Source of the DNA: Paragordius varius
Lineage: Eukaryota; Nematomorpha
Direction of reading: 5' to 3'
Length of the DNA stretch: 64,000 bases
NCBI GenBank assembly: GCA_964247055.1
Contig: OZ176053.1
Coordinates: 11,966,001-12,030,000, forward strand
Shown here: positions 26,301 through 38,300 of the stretch, piece by piece
Layout: every line of letters starts with the position of its first letter
How positions within the stretch are numbered: the first letter of the stretch is position 1
Program-made: the position numbers and the translations under genes
Notes under the pieces: model-generated
What the model was told of the DNA's origin: nothing
The model's database searches: none
What the model saw: the letters and a program-made list of their open reading frames with translations, nothing else

Positions 26301-29300
26301 AAACCAGTTTTAGTCCAACTTTAATATTTTACTTTTTATTTGTAGGTGAAACTACACCTACTACAAAGTCAACCTCGCCAGGAGAAACAACACCAACTAC
26401 AAAATCTACTTCTCCAGGTATGCAACATAAAATATTTTATAATCCATAAAACATAAATTTAGAATTAAAATGGAGAATTAATTAAGTTTTTATGAGATTC
26501 ATGCGGAATTATCTCAGTAAATAAAAGTTGAGCTATTTTTACAAATAACACAGAGTGCTTAATTTTAGTGTCAAAATTGAATGAATTATGATAGGTACTA
26601 ACATTAGGTATCCAATGGTATTTAAAATTATAAGATGATAAAAATTTTAAAAAATTAAAAAATTTGTTTTAAAATCCAATAATAAAGGTGAAACAACGCC
26701 AACCACAAAATCTACCTCTCCAGGTGAGACAACACCGACTACAAAATCAACCTCGCCAGGTTTTTAAATAAAAATTAATAATTTTTCAAATTTTTTAATT
26801 TAATCGATTGTAGGTTATTGAGTAAAATATATTTATTTAAAGCATCGCTCTAATGTATTTATTATAATTTGTAATAAAGGAGAAACCACACCAACAACTG
26901 AACCGAAAGAAACCCAACCAACATCAAAATCTACTTCACCAGGTTTATTTTAGCACTTTTTTTTTAAATTTCATATAAAACATTATCAATCAATTTTGTA
27001 AATTATATTTAATTTAATATTCCGTATTAAAGGTGAAACAACTGGAACGACAAAATCAACTTCTCCTGATGAAACTACGCCTACGACTAAATCAACCTCT
27101 CCAGGTGTTTTGATATAATTTTTAATAAAATTTTCTTAGTGATATACAAGCAAACCTTTTTTGTGTAAACTTTATTTGTGAGAGGATGCTAATTTAAAAA
27201 TAATATATTCCGATAACACTGTCATATCAGTCAGTTTTTTTATAGTGTAAATATGAGAATCAGCTTTGTTTTTTTCTGAAAAAAATGTTTTTTGGCTTCA
27301 AGCCCAAAACCCTAAACATACGAAAAATAATTACTATCGATACAGAAAATGTAAATGGGTCTAATTTTGATTTGCAAAACACATGATAATATCAACAATA
27401 AATCCGAACAATACTAAAATATATAATGATAAATGCGATTTCTTTCACAATTATAGCAATATAAATAAAAAATATGACATATCGATTTAATTCATATTTA
27501 TTTTGCAAATAATTAGCTTGTTGCATTTATATATTTCATTCGAGAAAGAAGATACCGCTTTTTTGATTATTAATATACCAAATACTTTTTACTGTTTTTC
27601 CTAATTTTATTTATATTACTATCGATTTCGTACATCCTATATTGTTTGTAGAAGATAACTATTAAATGTACCTAATAATTTCCATCTTCTATATTTCTTC
27701 ATTAAACTATTCAAAATTGCATTGTTAATAGTTTTACATAGTTAAAAAAACCATAAATTTAACCAACGTTAAAATGTATGTGATATAAAAGTGTTATGAC
27801 GAATACAAATAAATTAAAAGCGAAATATATTTCGAAAAATATTACAAATCTAGGTGAAACTACTCCGACAACAAAATCAACTTCTCCGGGAGAAACAACG
27901 GAAACGACAAAATCTACATCACCAGGTAATTTTAGAAGAGTTTATAGACATGTTGCATTTATACTATATGAATTTAAAAAATATATAGTACTTTTTTTAT
28001 TTTAATATTAAAACATGCTAACAAATTGATTTTACGTAAATTTAGGATTGGAATAATCTATTGGAATATTTGATAAATTAAGTTCTACTATAAATTTCAC
28101 ATTGAAATACAAAATTCGACTTTAATCAATTAATTATTTAGGCGAAACAACTCCAACAACTAAATCAACGTCTCCGGGTGAAACTACCCCAACGACAAAG
28201 TCCACATCTCCAGGTACGTTTTGAGGGCGAATTATATAAATATTTTAGCCTGATAACTTTTTAAAATTGGATTACAATTTATATCACAAATGCGCTAAAG
28301 TCTAAAAGAGAATAATCATAATTTGGTAAAAATAAACCATTATGAGAAATATCGCGTTTTATGCTGAAATCTTTCATTATATTGATAAAAGATTTGTGTA
28401 ATTCATAATTTAAGGGCCCAAGTAGCTAAAAAAAGTACATTGAATGTGGTAAATGGTTTAGATATATTGGTCTCTATAAAATTGTACCAAAAAACATCAT
28501 TCAAAAAATGTGGAATTCAATTATTTCCTTATTCTCGTTTTGATTTGTTATAAAATTATTATTATTTGCAGGCGAAACGACCCCAACAACGAAATCAACC
28601 TCTCCAGGTGAAACAACCACGCCTAATGAAAATGATACCACACCGACTACAAAATCTACCTCACCAGGTTTATCAAACGATTTGAAATTATCTTTTATTT
28701 TTTAAACTTTTATTAATTGGTAAATACCATTTACAATTCAAATCACTTCTGATATATGTTTGCCCTCGAAAATTTTATATTCCCCCTTAAATACTTTAAA
28801 TTTACCCTAAAAATTAATATATTATATAACCTGTATTTTTGATTTTAAAATAATGAAAAACTTTGTTTTAGAGTAACATAATCCAGAAAAAAGATAAACT
28901 ATGCCATAAAAAATGTGTCATTCATTAATAAGTAAGATTATGCCAAAAATATATAATTTATTTTGAGAGCGAATTTAAAATAAAAATGATTTTAGATGTT
29001 CAAGGGTGAATTTGGGTATAAATGGAATATCTAACTTAATTTACTAGATGTTTTAATTTAATCTGTTTTTAATATTTACGATTTTATTTATTCCAATTTA
29101 GGCGAAACAACACCAACTACTAAAACAACCTCCCCAGGTATTATGAATATATTTTAATCGTGTGTTTCTTTAAACCATTTAACGTTGAGTTTGCCAGATT
29201 TACAATTTTTTATAAAAAATGGTTAAAGCGTGTGGCCCTAAATAATACATCCCCGATTTAATATCTTAGCTGTACAATTTTTAGATAGTCACATTGTTTG

Positions 29301-32300
29301 GGACGAGTAATACACTAATTGAATTCCATGCCCTTTAATAAAAAATCTAAACTCTAGGCTTTTTACATAATTATATAATTACTTCTTCGTAAAACTTTAG
29401 GAATGTTTTGATTTAATCATAACAAAATTTTTATGAAATTCCACTTTATAATTATTTTCAATGTATATCATCAATAGGTGAAACCACTCCCACTACTAAA
29501 TCAACATCACCTGGTGAAACAACACCTACGACTGAGTCAACTTCACCAGGTTTACGAAAAATAAATTCTAAAATTTTATTTAATGTTTAATATATTATTA
29601 TAATTATATAAATTTAATTTTAGGGGAAACAACTCCTACGACTAAGTCTACTTCTCCAGGTATACCTTTTTTTCATATACCTTTAAAAAGTTTTTTTGCA
29701 ATTTAAATATTATATTTACAACATATTTGGCGTTTTTTGCATGCGTTTGTCAATAATTGCCATTTTAATTTATTTATTTTAATAAATCTATATTTAACAA
29801 TTAGGAGAAACAACGGAAACCACCAAATCCACTTCGCCAGGAGAAACGAATCCTACGACAAAATCCACTTCCCCAGGTAAAAAAATGTGTTCTATTCAAT
29901 AAAACCAACTTTTTTCCGTTTAAAAGCAATATTTTTGGGGGGTAATTAATTCGTTAGTAAAAATTTCAAAAACAAGACCGTTTATTTAACACAACATTAT
30001 TTATATTAAAAAGCAACCAAACTCATATTTGTCCCAAAACGACATTTTTCCATTTATTTACTTAACACTATCTCATTGAAAAATTTATTATGCCAATAAT
30101 TTATTTAAATACAATTGGGAACTTATAGTTACATTAGTTTCAAAAAAATTTGAATTTTGAAAATCAATTGTGTTTATGAAGAGTAATGTTAATTGAATAT
30201 AATTTTTTTGAAAATACCTGTAATATAATTATTACCATGTGTTAACCCACACATCATCATTTTTTCTACATTTATATTATCTTAATAAACTATGAATACA
30301 AATTTATACAAATAATAAAATTCCATAATTAATTCCAATTATATATTTAAATTTTTTAACACCTTTAATCCGATTTGTTAAAAAATTAATATTTTTTTCC
30401 AATAAAAGGTGAAACCACAACAGAACCATCATCAAAGAAAAAACCGGATCAGGCTCCTCAAGATAAAGGAGAAGGAGATGATGAAGATACAACAGTAACT
30501 ACTAAATCAACTTCTCCAGGTAAATATTTAAGCAATTTAAGCTGTTTTAAATTTAACCAAATTTTATATATTTTTTACTAAATAATGTCACTTTAAATCT
30601 TTTATTAAGGAAAATTATATTAACCTATATATAATCTTTTTATTTTCTTTCCCAAAAAGTATGTTGGATTTATAAATTTTGCTAAGTTACCATAATATAT
30701 GCATAATTTTTTAATTAACAGGTGAAACTACCCCAACTACAAAAACTACATCACCCGGGGAAACAACACCTACGACCAAATCTACCTCACCGGGTTAAAA
30801 AGCTATTTTAGTTATTTAGATCTTAAATTTATACATTGTTAAAAAGAACTTAAATATTCTTGGAATAAAAATTTGAAAGATATTAAAATAGCCATAGGTT
30901 ATATTTATTTTTAAATAGAGTGAGCCAGATGGCGTGTGATTTAATAAGTTAAGCGCCGGACTTTACAGAGTGTATGGTACGATAGAGTTTTAACCCTGAT
31001 CAATTTTTTTATCATTACAGTCAGCCCAGAGCTTGCAGGTGTTAAAGCTCTCATATAAATACATAGAGACTATAAATTGTAATTATTAGTAAAAAATTTT
31101 AGCTAATTTTTTACTTTTAGGAGAAACTACTCCAACTACGAAAAGCACATCTCCCGGAGAAACAACACCTACGACTAAATCGACTTCACCAGGTTGATAA
31201 CTTTTACTTATTTAGCCCCAAAAGGCATTCAAAGGGCTCCCTTCTTTGAATTTTAAATTTATCATAGTTTTTGACATATATTACATATACATTACATTTT
31301 GTTTTTTTAAAGGTGAAACTACTCCAACAACAGAAACTACTTCACCAGGAGAAACAACTAAAACAACTTCTCCAGGTAATTTTCTTTATATTTAGCAATT
31401 GGATTGGCAATTGATTATATGGGGGCAGACTATTTAGCTTAAATTAGTTGTAAAATCAAAATGTGGTTCCAGATACTTTTGTAACCATATAAAAACGCAG
31501 ACCGATTCCGAAAATACATTTATTCTTTAATTTAATTTAAGTTAAATTAAAAAATATTTAAATTCTCGAGCAAAAAAAGAATACTAAATATTGTAATTTA
31601 TTTGTTGGCTTTCTTTAAATTTATAAATAAATACCGAAATAACAGAACCCACAAAATAGAAATACTTAAGCGTAAACCATTTATATATCATATTTTTAAA
31701 GAAAAACTTTTCCGAAATCGATTTTACCAAAATTTAAATTTTTAGGTGAAACCACTGAAACAACAAAATCTACTTCCCCGGGCGAAACAACTCCAACTAC
31801 AAAATCAACATCACCAGGTATAACACCAGTTTTTTAATTTCATAGAAAATTTTATGAAAGTAATCAATATCTAAACACTTTTTATTAATATTATCAAATA
31901 TAATTTACTCAAAAAATTTTAGGAGAAACTACACCAACCACAAAATCAACCTCGCCAGGTAAATAATTTGCCTAGTTTAACTATTTAGTAATAGGTTTTC
32001 TAGTACACTAAAAAATGATATTATACGGACAAAACTTGAATATATAAAGACAAATATTTTTTTTCAAAAAGACAACTATACTTTTTTAATCTTGATTTTT
32101 TGTAATACAACTCATTGTTTATTAAACTACAATATATAACATAGAAAGTCAATTGAATTAATTGTATATTTTACGATTGTAGTTAAATCTTTTTTATAGG
32201 ATAAATTAAGTTTTAACAAAGTATGGTTGTCTTTGGAAAAATAAATTTTGTCTTGTTATTTTTACATTTTGTCCGTATTCAATTTTTACGGTAAAACAAC

Positions 32301-35300
32301 AAATTTGATAAAAGCATTATCATAGTATTTCATCATTCGGCAATCTAAAACCATTTACAGTTCAAATTCACCCTTTAACAATTCAAATTCACCCTCGAAC
32401 AATTCAAATTCACCCTTGAACAATTCAAATTCACCTTTGAACAATTCAAATTCACCCTAATTAATATAAAATATATGTTTGTTATAGTTTTTATTTTTTC
32501 AGTATTATTTTAATTTAAAACAAAATTTTTATTTTTTAAAATATATAAAAATATTGGTAATTTTTAATCATAAAAAACATATATTTTATTTGAGGGTGAA
32601 TTTGAATGGGTCAATTTGAATTGTTTAAGGGTGAATTTGAATTGTTTAAGGGTGAATTTGAATTATTCAAGGGTGAATTTGAATTGTTTAAGGGTGAAAT
32701 TGAATTGTAAATGGTATATTTATATAATAAAATTTAGGAGAAACGACACCGACAACTAAAACTACTTCTCCGGGCGAAACAACTCCCACTACAAAATCCA
32801 CATCTCCTGGTATTTAATTATTTTTGTAGCTAATTTTAAGACACAATCAGAAACACCAAAAAATTCATATGAATGGGAATGGATATTTTTACATTTTCAT
32901 GCAAATTAATTAAAGGGAAAAATTATATAAAATTATTTTTTATTTCATAGGAGAAACTACACCAACGACTAAATCGACATCTCCAGGTGAAACAACCAGC
33001 CCTACAACAAAATCAACTTCACCAGGTAATTTTTTTTGAAAAAATATATACTATTGGAAAAAGCAAAGACTAAAATTTGTCCAAAACTAACTTTAATATA
33101 AAATCTTTTTTCATATTTTTAAATTGTTTATAGGGGAAACTACGTCACCTATGGAATCAACTTCGCCAGGAGAAACAACTCCCACGACGAAATCAACTTC
33201 TCCGGGTATGCATTCACTATATATCAAAACAGTAAAAATTAAAATTATACAGGCTGAACGGAAAACATGAAAAAATATATTTTCAAAAAACTTATAATAT
33301 ATAATTATCATTAAATATATAATTAAGTGTGTTACCACATCTCATATACTTATGTTGCATTTTAAACAATGAGTTAGTTACCTTTAAAATAATAAGGTTT
33401 AAAATGTACAGCGGTATTTTGAAAAATATTTGTCTTAATGTTGATACGTTTTATTTGTATAATAATATTAATTTTTACTGTTATTTGTTAAAAATATTGA
33501 ATAAAATAATAATTATTATTAAATGGCAAAATATTATTAACCTAGAGATTTTCAACAATCTATTATATACCATTTACAGTTCAATTCACTCTTAAATAAT
33601 TCAAATTCATCCTTGAACAATTCAAATTCACCCTAAAAATATATTATGTGTTTTCGAACTAAAATAACTTACGGCATAGTTAATTATTTTTTTAGTTTTA
33701 TTAATCTATAGAAATATAGGTAATTTATAATCTAAAAAATATTTTAAAGGTGAATTTGAATTGTTTGAGGGTGAATTTGAATTGTTCAAGGGTGAATTGA
33801 ATTGTTTAAGGGTGAGTTTGAATAAGTGGTATATTATAAATAATGATTGTGTAAATAATAAAGGTGAAGCAACTGAGCCGACGACCCCAAAATTAACTTC
33901 TCCGGGCGAAACAACCCCCACAACCAAATCAACCTCACCAGGTAAATTCCGTCCCTATATAATACAGTAAACATTGAGTACGGACAAAACGTAAAAATAT
34001 ATAGACATATATTTTTTCCTAAAAGACAACCATACTTTTTTAGATCTAAATTTTTCTCATATAAATAAGAATTTTACAATTATAAAATATATATTTGATT
34101 TTGTTACCAGAATACATCTCTATTTACTCCTTTGCAATTTCGAGCAATATTTATTCGAAAAATCGACATTGAAAAAATATGCTTGTCTTTTAAAAAATAT
34201 TTGTCTTTATATTTAGGCCTTGTCCGTATAGTTTCAATTTTTACTGTATAAATTATTAAATATATATTGGATTAAAAAAAATTAAACGCGATCGAACATA
34301 GATGTTTGAAGCGAATATAGGCTACAGATATTTATCCTTGCATCTTTAATCATAGCAATACTATAAAAATTCAATAAAATGGCCTTATTATAAATATGTT
34401 TGAACAGAGTTGTTTTACGAAAAAATCTAAATTTTGAGAAAATAACCTGCCAAACATAAATTTAAATCAAATTTATATCATGTTTTAAACTCTATGGCAT
34501 CATTTAATACATTTAATATGAATTGTTTTTAATTTAAAAAAATAGGCGAAACAACTCCAACTACAAAATCCACGTCCCCAGGAGAGACTACACTAACTAC
34601 GAAATCTACTTCTCCAGGTTTTTGATATATATTTTTTGTCAATTTTTTATTACAAATTCAATTTAAACTTTATTTGAAAGCTGCCCATAAAATTAAATCT
34701 AAATATATACCATTTACAAATCAAATTCACCCTTAAACAATTCAAAATCATCTAAACAATTTAAATTCACCCTTAAACAATTCAAAATCACCCTTGAACA
34801 ATTTAAATTCACCCTAAAAATAAATTATGTGTTTTGGGGTTAAATATAAATTATCATTAATATGAAATATTTTACGACATAGTTTATTTTTTTCAGCTAT
34901 TAAATTTAAACAGAATTTCCTATTTTAAAAATATTAAAAAATAAAGGTAATCTTTAATGTAGAAAAACACATAGTTTATTTTAAGATGAATTTGAAATTC
35001 AAGGGTAAATTTGAATTGTTTAAGGGTGAATTTGAATTGTTTAAGGGTGTATCGAATTGTGAATGGTATATATAAATTAAAGTTTTTGTTTAATTTTAAA
35101 AAAATAGGCGAAACAACTCCAACCACAAAATCAACGTCCCCAGGAGAGACTACGCCAACTACAAAATCCACTTCTCCAGGTTTTTAATATACATTTGATT
35201 TGTGTTAATATTAAATTTAGACTTTAATTTAATAGCTGCCCAAAAAAATTAAATCTAAATATATATTATTTACAATTCAAATTCACCCTTAAACAATTAA

Positions 35301-38300
35301 AATTCACCCTTGAACAATTTAAATTCACCCTAAAAATAAACATGTGTTTTCGGCATAATATAAAACATCATTAATATGAAATATACTTTTACGACATAGT
35401 ATTTTATTTTTCCAGCATTATATTAATTTTAAACAGAATTTCATATTTTAAAAATATTAAAAAATAAAGGTAATTTATAATGTAGAAAAACACATAGTTT
35501 GTTTTAGGGTGAATTTGAAATGTTTGAGGGTAAATTTGAATTGTTTAATTGTGGATTTGAATTGTAAATGGTAAATAATGGTAAATTTATCAACTATTTA
35601 GGAGAAACAACCCCTACAACTCAAAGTACTTCACCTGGTCAAACCACTAAACCAACAAGTATATATTCAATAAATATAAAAAAGTTATAATTATTAGAAA
35701 CTCCAAACATATTTATCTCTAAAATAATCTTATTTAGCTAAGCCTGGTGAAAGCGCTAAACCCGCACAAACTGGACCGAAAAAAGTTTATTAATAATTTG
35801 TTAAAAAATATTTTTTAATATTTTATAGGATTGTTGTAAACCCGTTACACTCAAGATTGGACAAAAAGTATATATATATATACATAATTTCATTTATAAA
35901 TTATAAAAAATATAAAAGATTTAAAAATTTTATATTATTTTTTATAAGGGTGACAGAGGAGAACCTGGTCAACCTGGTAAACCTGGGGAAAAGGGACCTC
36001 AGGTATATTACTCAGAGTTTTATGTATATTAATTCAATATTTTAATGTATATCAAAAAATATTCTGGTATCACAATCTATCATGATAATATTTACAGTAA
36101 AAATTTAAATTATAAATGCCCAACCTAAAAAGTAAAGAAGTTTATTTTTTCGAGCCATATCTTTATACCCTATTTTGCAAACCCAAACGAGTTTTTTTTA
36201 AATTATCAGGCTTATCCTTTTACTGTTTTGTCGTTATGATTTTAATTTTTACTGCAATGTTTAGAATTTTATAAAAAAAAATTAGTCTGGCAAGGTTTTA
36301 TATTATTCGTAAAATTATTAAATTTTAGGGACCACCTGGAGGACGTGGAGAAACAGGCGCACCCGGAAACGTTCGGTTTTTGGACCATTTGGGCCGAATA
36401 GCGGAAATGCAACCCGTAATTAATAGAAAATTTTTTTAGAACAAATTTTTTAGTTGTAAATCATAACTAGCTAACAGAATTGATTTAATCTAAATTTTTA
36501 CGGTTCTACCGTATTATTCTATACTTTTGGGTTATTTTGTACATTTAAATAAAAAAATTTATATATAATTGGAAATCCTACTCAAAACTACGTCTATTAT
36601 TTTGAAAAATTAGCTTTTAATGCGTAAATTTACAAAAATTGGCTCATATTCGAATTAAACGATTCTGTAATTAAACTTTAGTTTAGAAAAAATTTAATAA
36701 TAAGTCAATCATTTTCTGGTTTATTGTCATCCATTCTTTAAGACTTTTTCACTATGAAAAACATCGATATAATAGCCATTTATATATCTATATATATAGG
36801 GGCAAAAAGGTCAAAAAGGTGAGCCCGGTGACGTGTCTGTCATCCAAGTAAAAGGCGAAAGAGGCGATGCAGGCCGTCCAGGAACCCGCGGACCCCGTGG
36901 AAAACCTGGAATCAGAGGTCCTAGAGGACCACCTGGTCCTTATGGAGAGATTGGCATGCCTGGATATCCGGTAGTGTAAAATTTAAATTATGAATTCTTC
37001 TTTTTTTGCAATAAAGTTTTGGGATGAGTTTTAATAAGTTAATTTGTAATAATGGGAAGTTAACTTGATATTACTCAGCAGAGAATACTATAAAGCTTTA
37101 GAGAATTGGAATACGCAGAAATAGGTCATAGATGATATTTATACTATCGTATCTTAAAATACATATCTCTATCGTTGAAAATTCTGCGTTGCAAATTTAT
37201 TTAGAATTTGTTGTTCCGCTTCGAGGTCTGTAAATTGGGTTTTTGCTAGTTTTATTTATATTTGTGCAACTTGTTTTAAAGCAAAATAAACGGAAATTAG
37301 ATAAATTTTTAATTATTTATTTAGGGACCAACGGGCCCTGCAGGACCCCCCGGACCTCCTGGAAGAGGGGTGAGAGGTGAAAAAGGAAGTGTTGGCCCAC
37401 CCGGACCTCCTGGTCCAACTTCTGTCATCAATGCCGTAATTAATTTTTTTATTGACAAATTTATAAATTTATTTACAATAAAAAGTCCTTACAAATGAGA
37501 GATTTTGTAATTTATTTTCAGCCATACCAAGATAAAGGAGAATATATATTTATTAAACAAATATTTCACATTGAAATTTTTTTTTGAAATTATATACAAC
37601 AAGATTTTTTATTAGAGAGGACAACCGTTAACAATTGTACCAGGTCCTCCCGGTCCTATGGGTCCTGAAGGACCTAACGGACCCCCTGGTCCCAAAGGAC
37701 AAGCCGGCCAGCCAGGTTATTTTTAACAAAAATATTTTTATATATAAATTATGGTAATCATAATTGGCAATTTATTGACATAAAGAGTCCTTTAAATATT
37801 ATACCATTTCCCAGTCTAAATAAACGTTTTCCCAGTCAATCGAAACATTTTCCCAGTCAATCGAAACGTTTTCCCAATCAATCGAAACATATTCCCAATC
37901 AATAAAAACATTTTCCCAATCAATAAAAACGTTTTTCCAGTCAATAAAAACGGTTTTATTTTTGATGATAAATATCAAAACAGGAATATAAACAACTTTT
38001 ATCCATTATTAGCGTAATACAATGGAGATAATTTTTAATTAAAATCACAATTATTAATTTATTCTAGTGTACAATCTTAATGACTTATTCTTTAAATGTT
38101 ATATTTTTGGAATTTGAGTTAAAATAATATTTTTTATTTTATCGATGGTTCGAATTAATATTTTAACTTAAAAAATCTATTACGGAGGAATTAAATAAAC
38201 CAATTTTATCACAAACATTTAACACTTCATATTGGATTTTAAACATAAATTTTACCCTAATTTTATAATATTTAACATTTGGTTGGGGGCCTAAGGCGGC

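Larger units (their letters stand above)
34500..35580. repeat. Tandem duplication of exon + intron + foldback block
   Basis: Two consecutive blocks, about 34525-35072 and 35088-35575, align along their length. Shared in order: the acceptor tract ending AAAAAATAG, the exon GGCGAAACAACTCC..., the donor intron, GCTGCCCA.AAAATTAAATCTAAATATATA, the foldback and its spacer. This is direct evidence that array exons multiply by unequal exchange or segmental duplication, not by exon capture. Confidence 0.75.
26346..35658 (+). other. Array of 24 duplicated exons encoding [12 protein letters not shown] mucin-like repeats
   Basis: All exons are phase 1-1 and a multiple of three long. Coordinates: 26346-26417, 26688-26759, 26880-26942, 27033-27104, 27854-27925, 28142-28213, 28572-28667, 29102-29137, 29478-29549, 29624-29659, 29805-29876, 30409-30519, 30722-30793, 31121-31192, 31313-31375, 31746-31817, 31923-31958, 32738-32809, 32951-33025, 33134-33205, 33864-33941, 34546-34617, 35108-35179, 35602-35658. 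Most are 72 nt (two 12-residue units [12 protein letters not shown]); four are 36-nt single units. The array codes about 553 residues rich in Thr, Ser and Pro, a likely O-glycosylation stalk. Variants: 28572 has a PNEND insert, 30409 a Lys/Asp/Glu-rich insert of about 21 residues, and 27033 has Asp for the second Gly. Any exon could be skipped without a frame change. Vertebrate collagens XV/XVIII also have mucin-like segments between the TSPN and collagen domains. Confidence 0.92.

Noticed and set aside
32349-35572. CRISPR-like regularly spaced repeats
   Set aside because: The repeats are contiguous tandem units in inverted arms, not direct repeats separated by unique spacers, and the host DNA is a eukaryotic intron.
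37521-37560. Possible small exon after the acceptor ttttcag at 37521
   Set aside because: No usable GT donor follows, and the flanking exons (ending 37435 and starting 37616) already join in phase 0 with an intact Gly-X-Y pattern.
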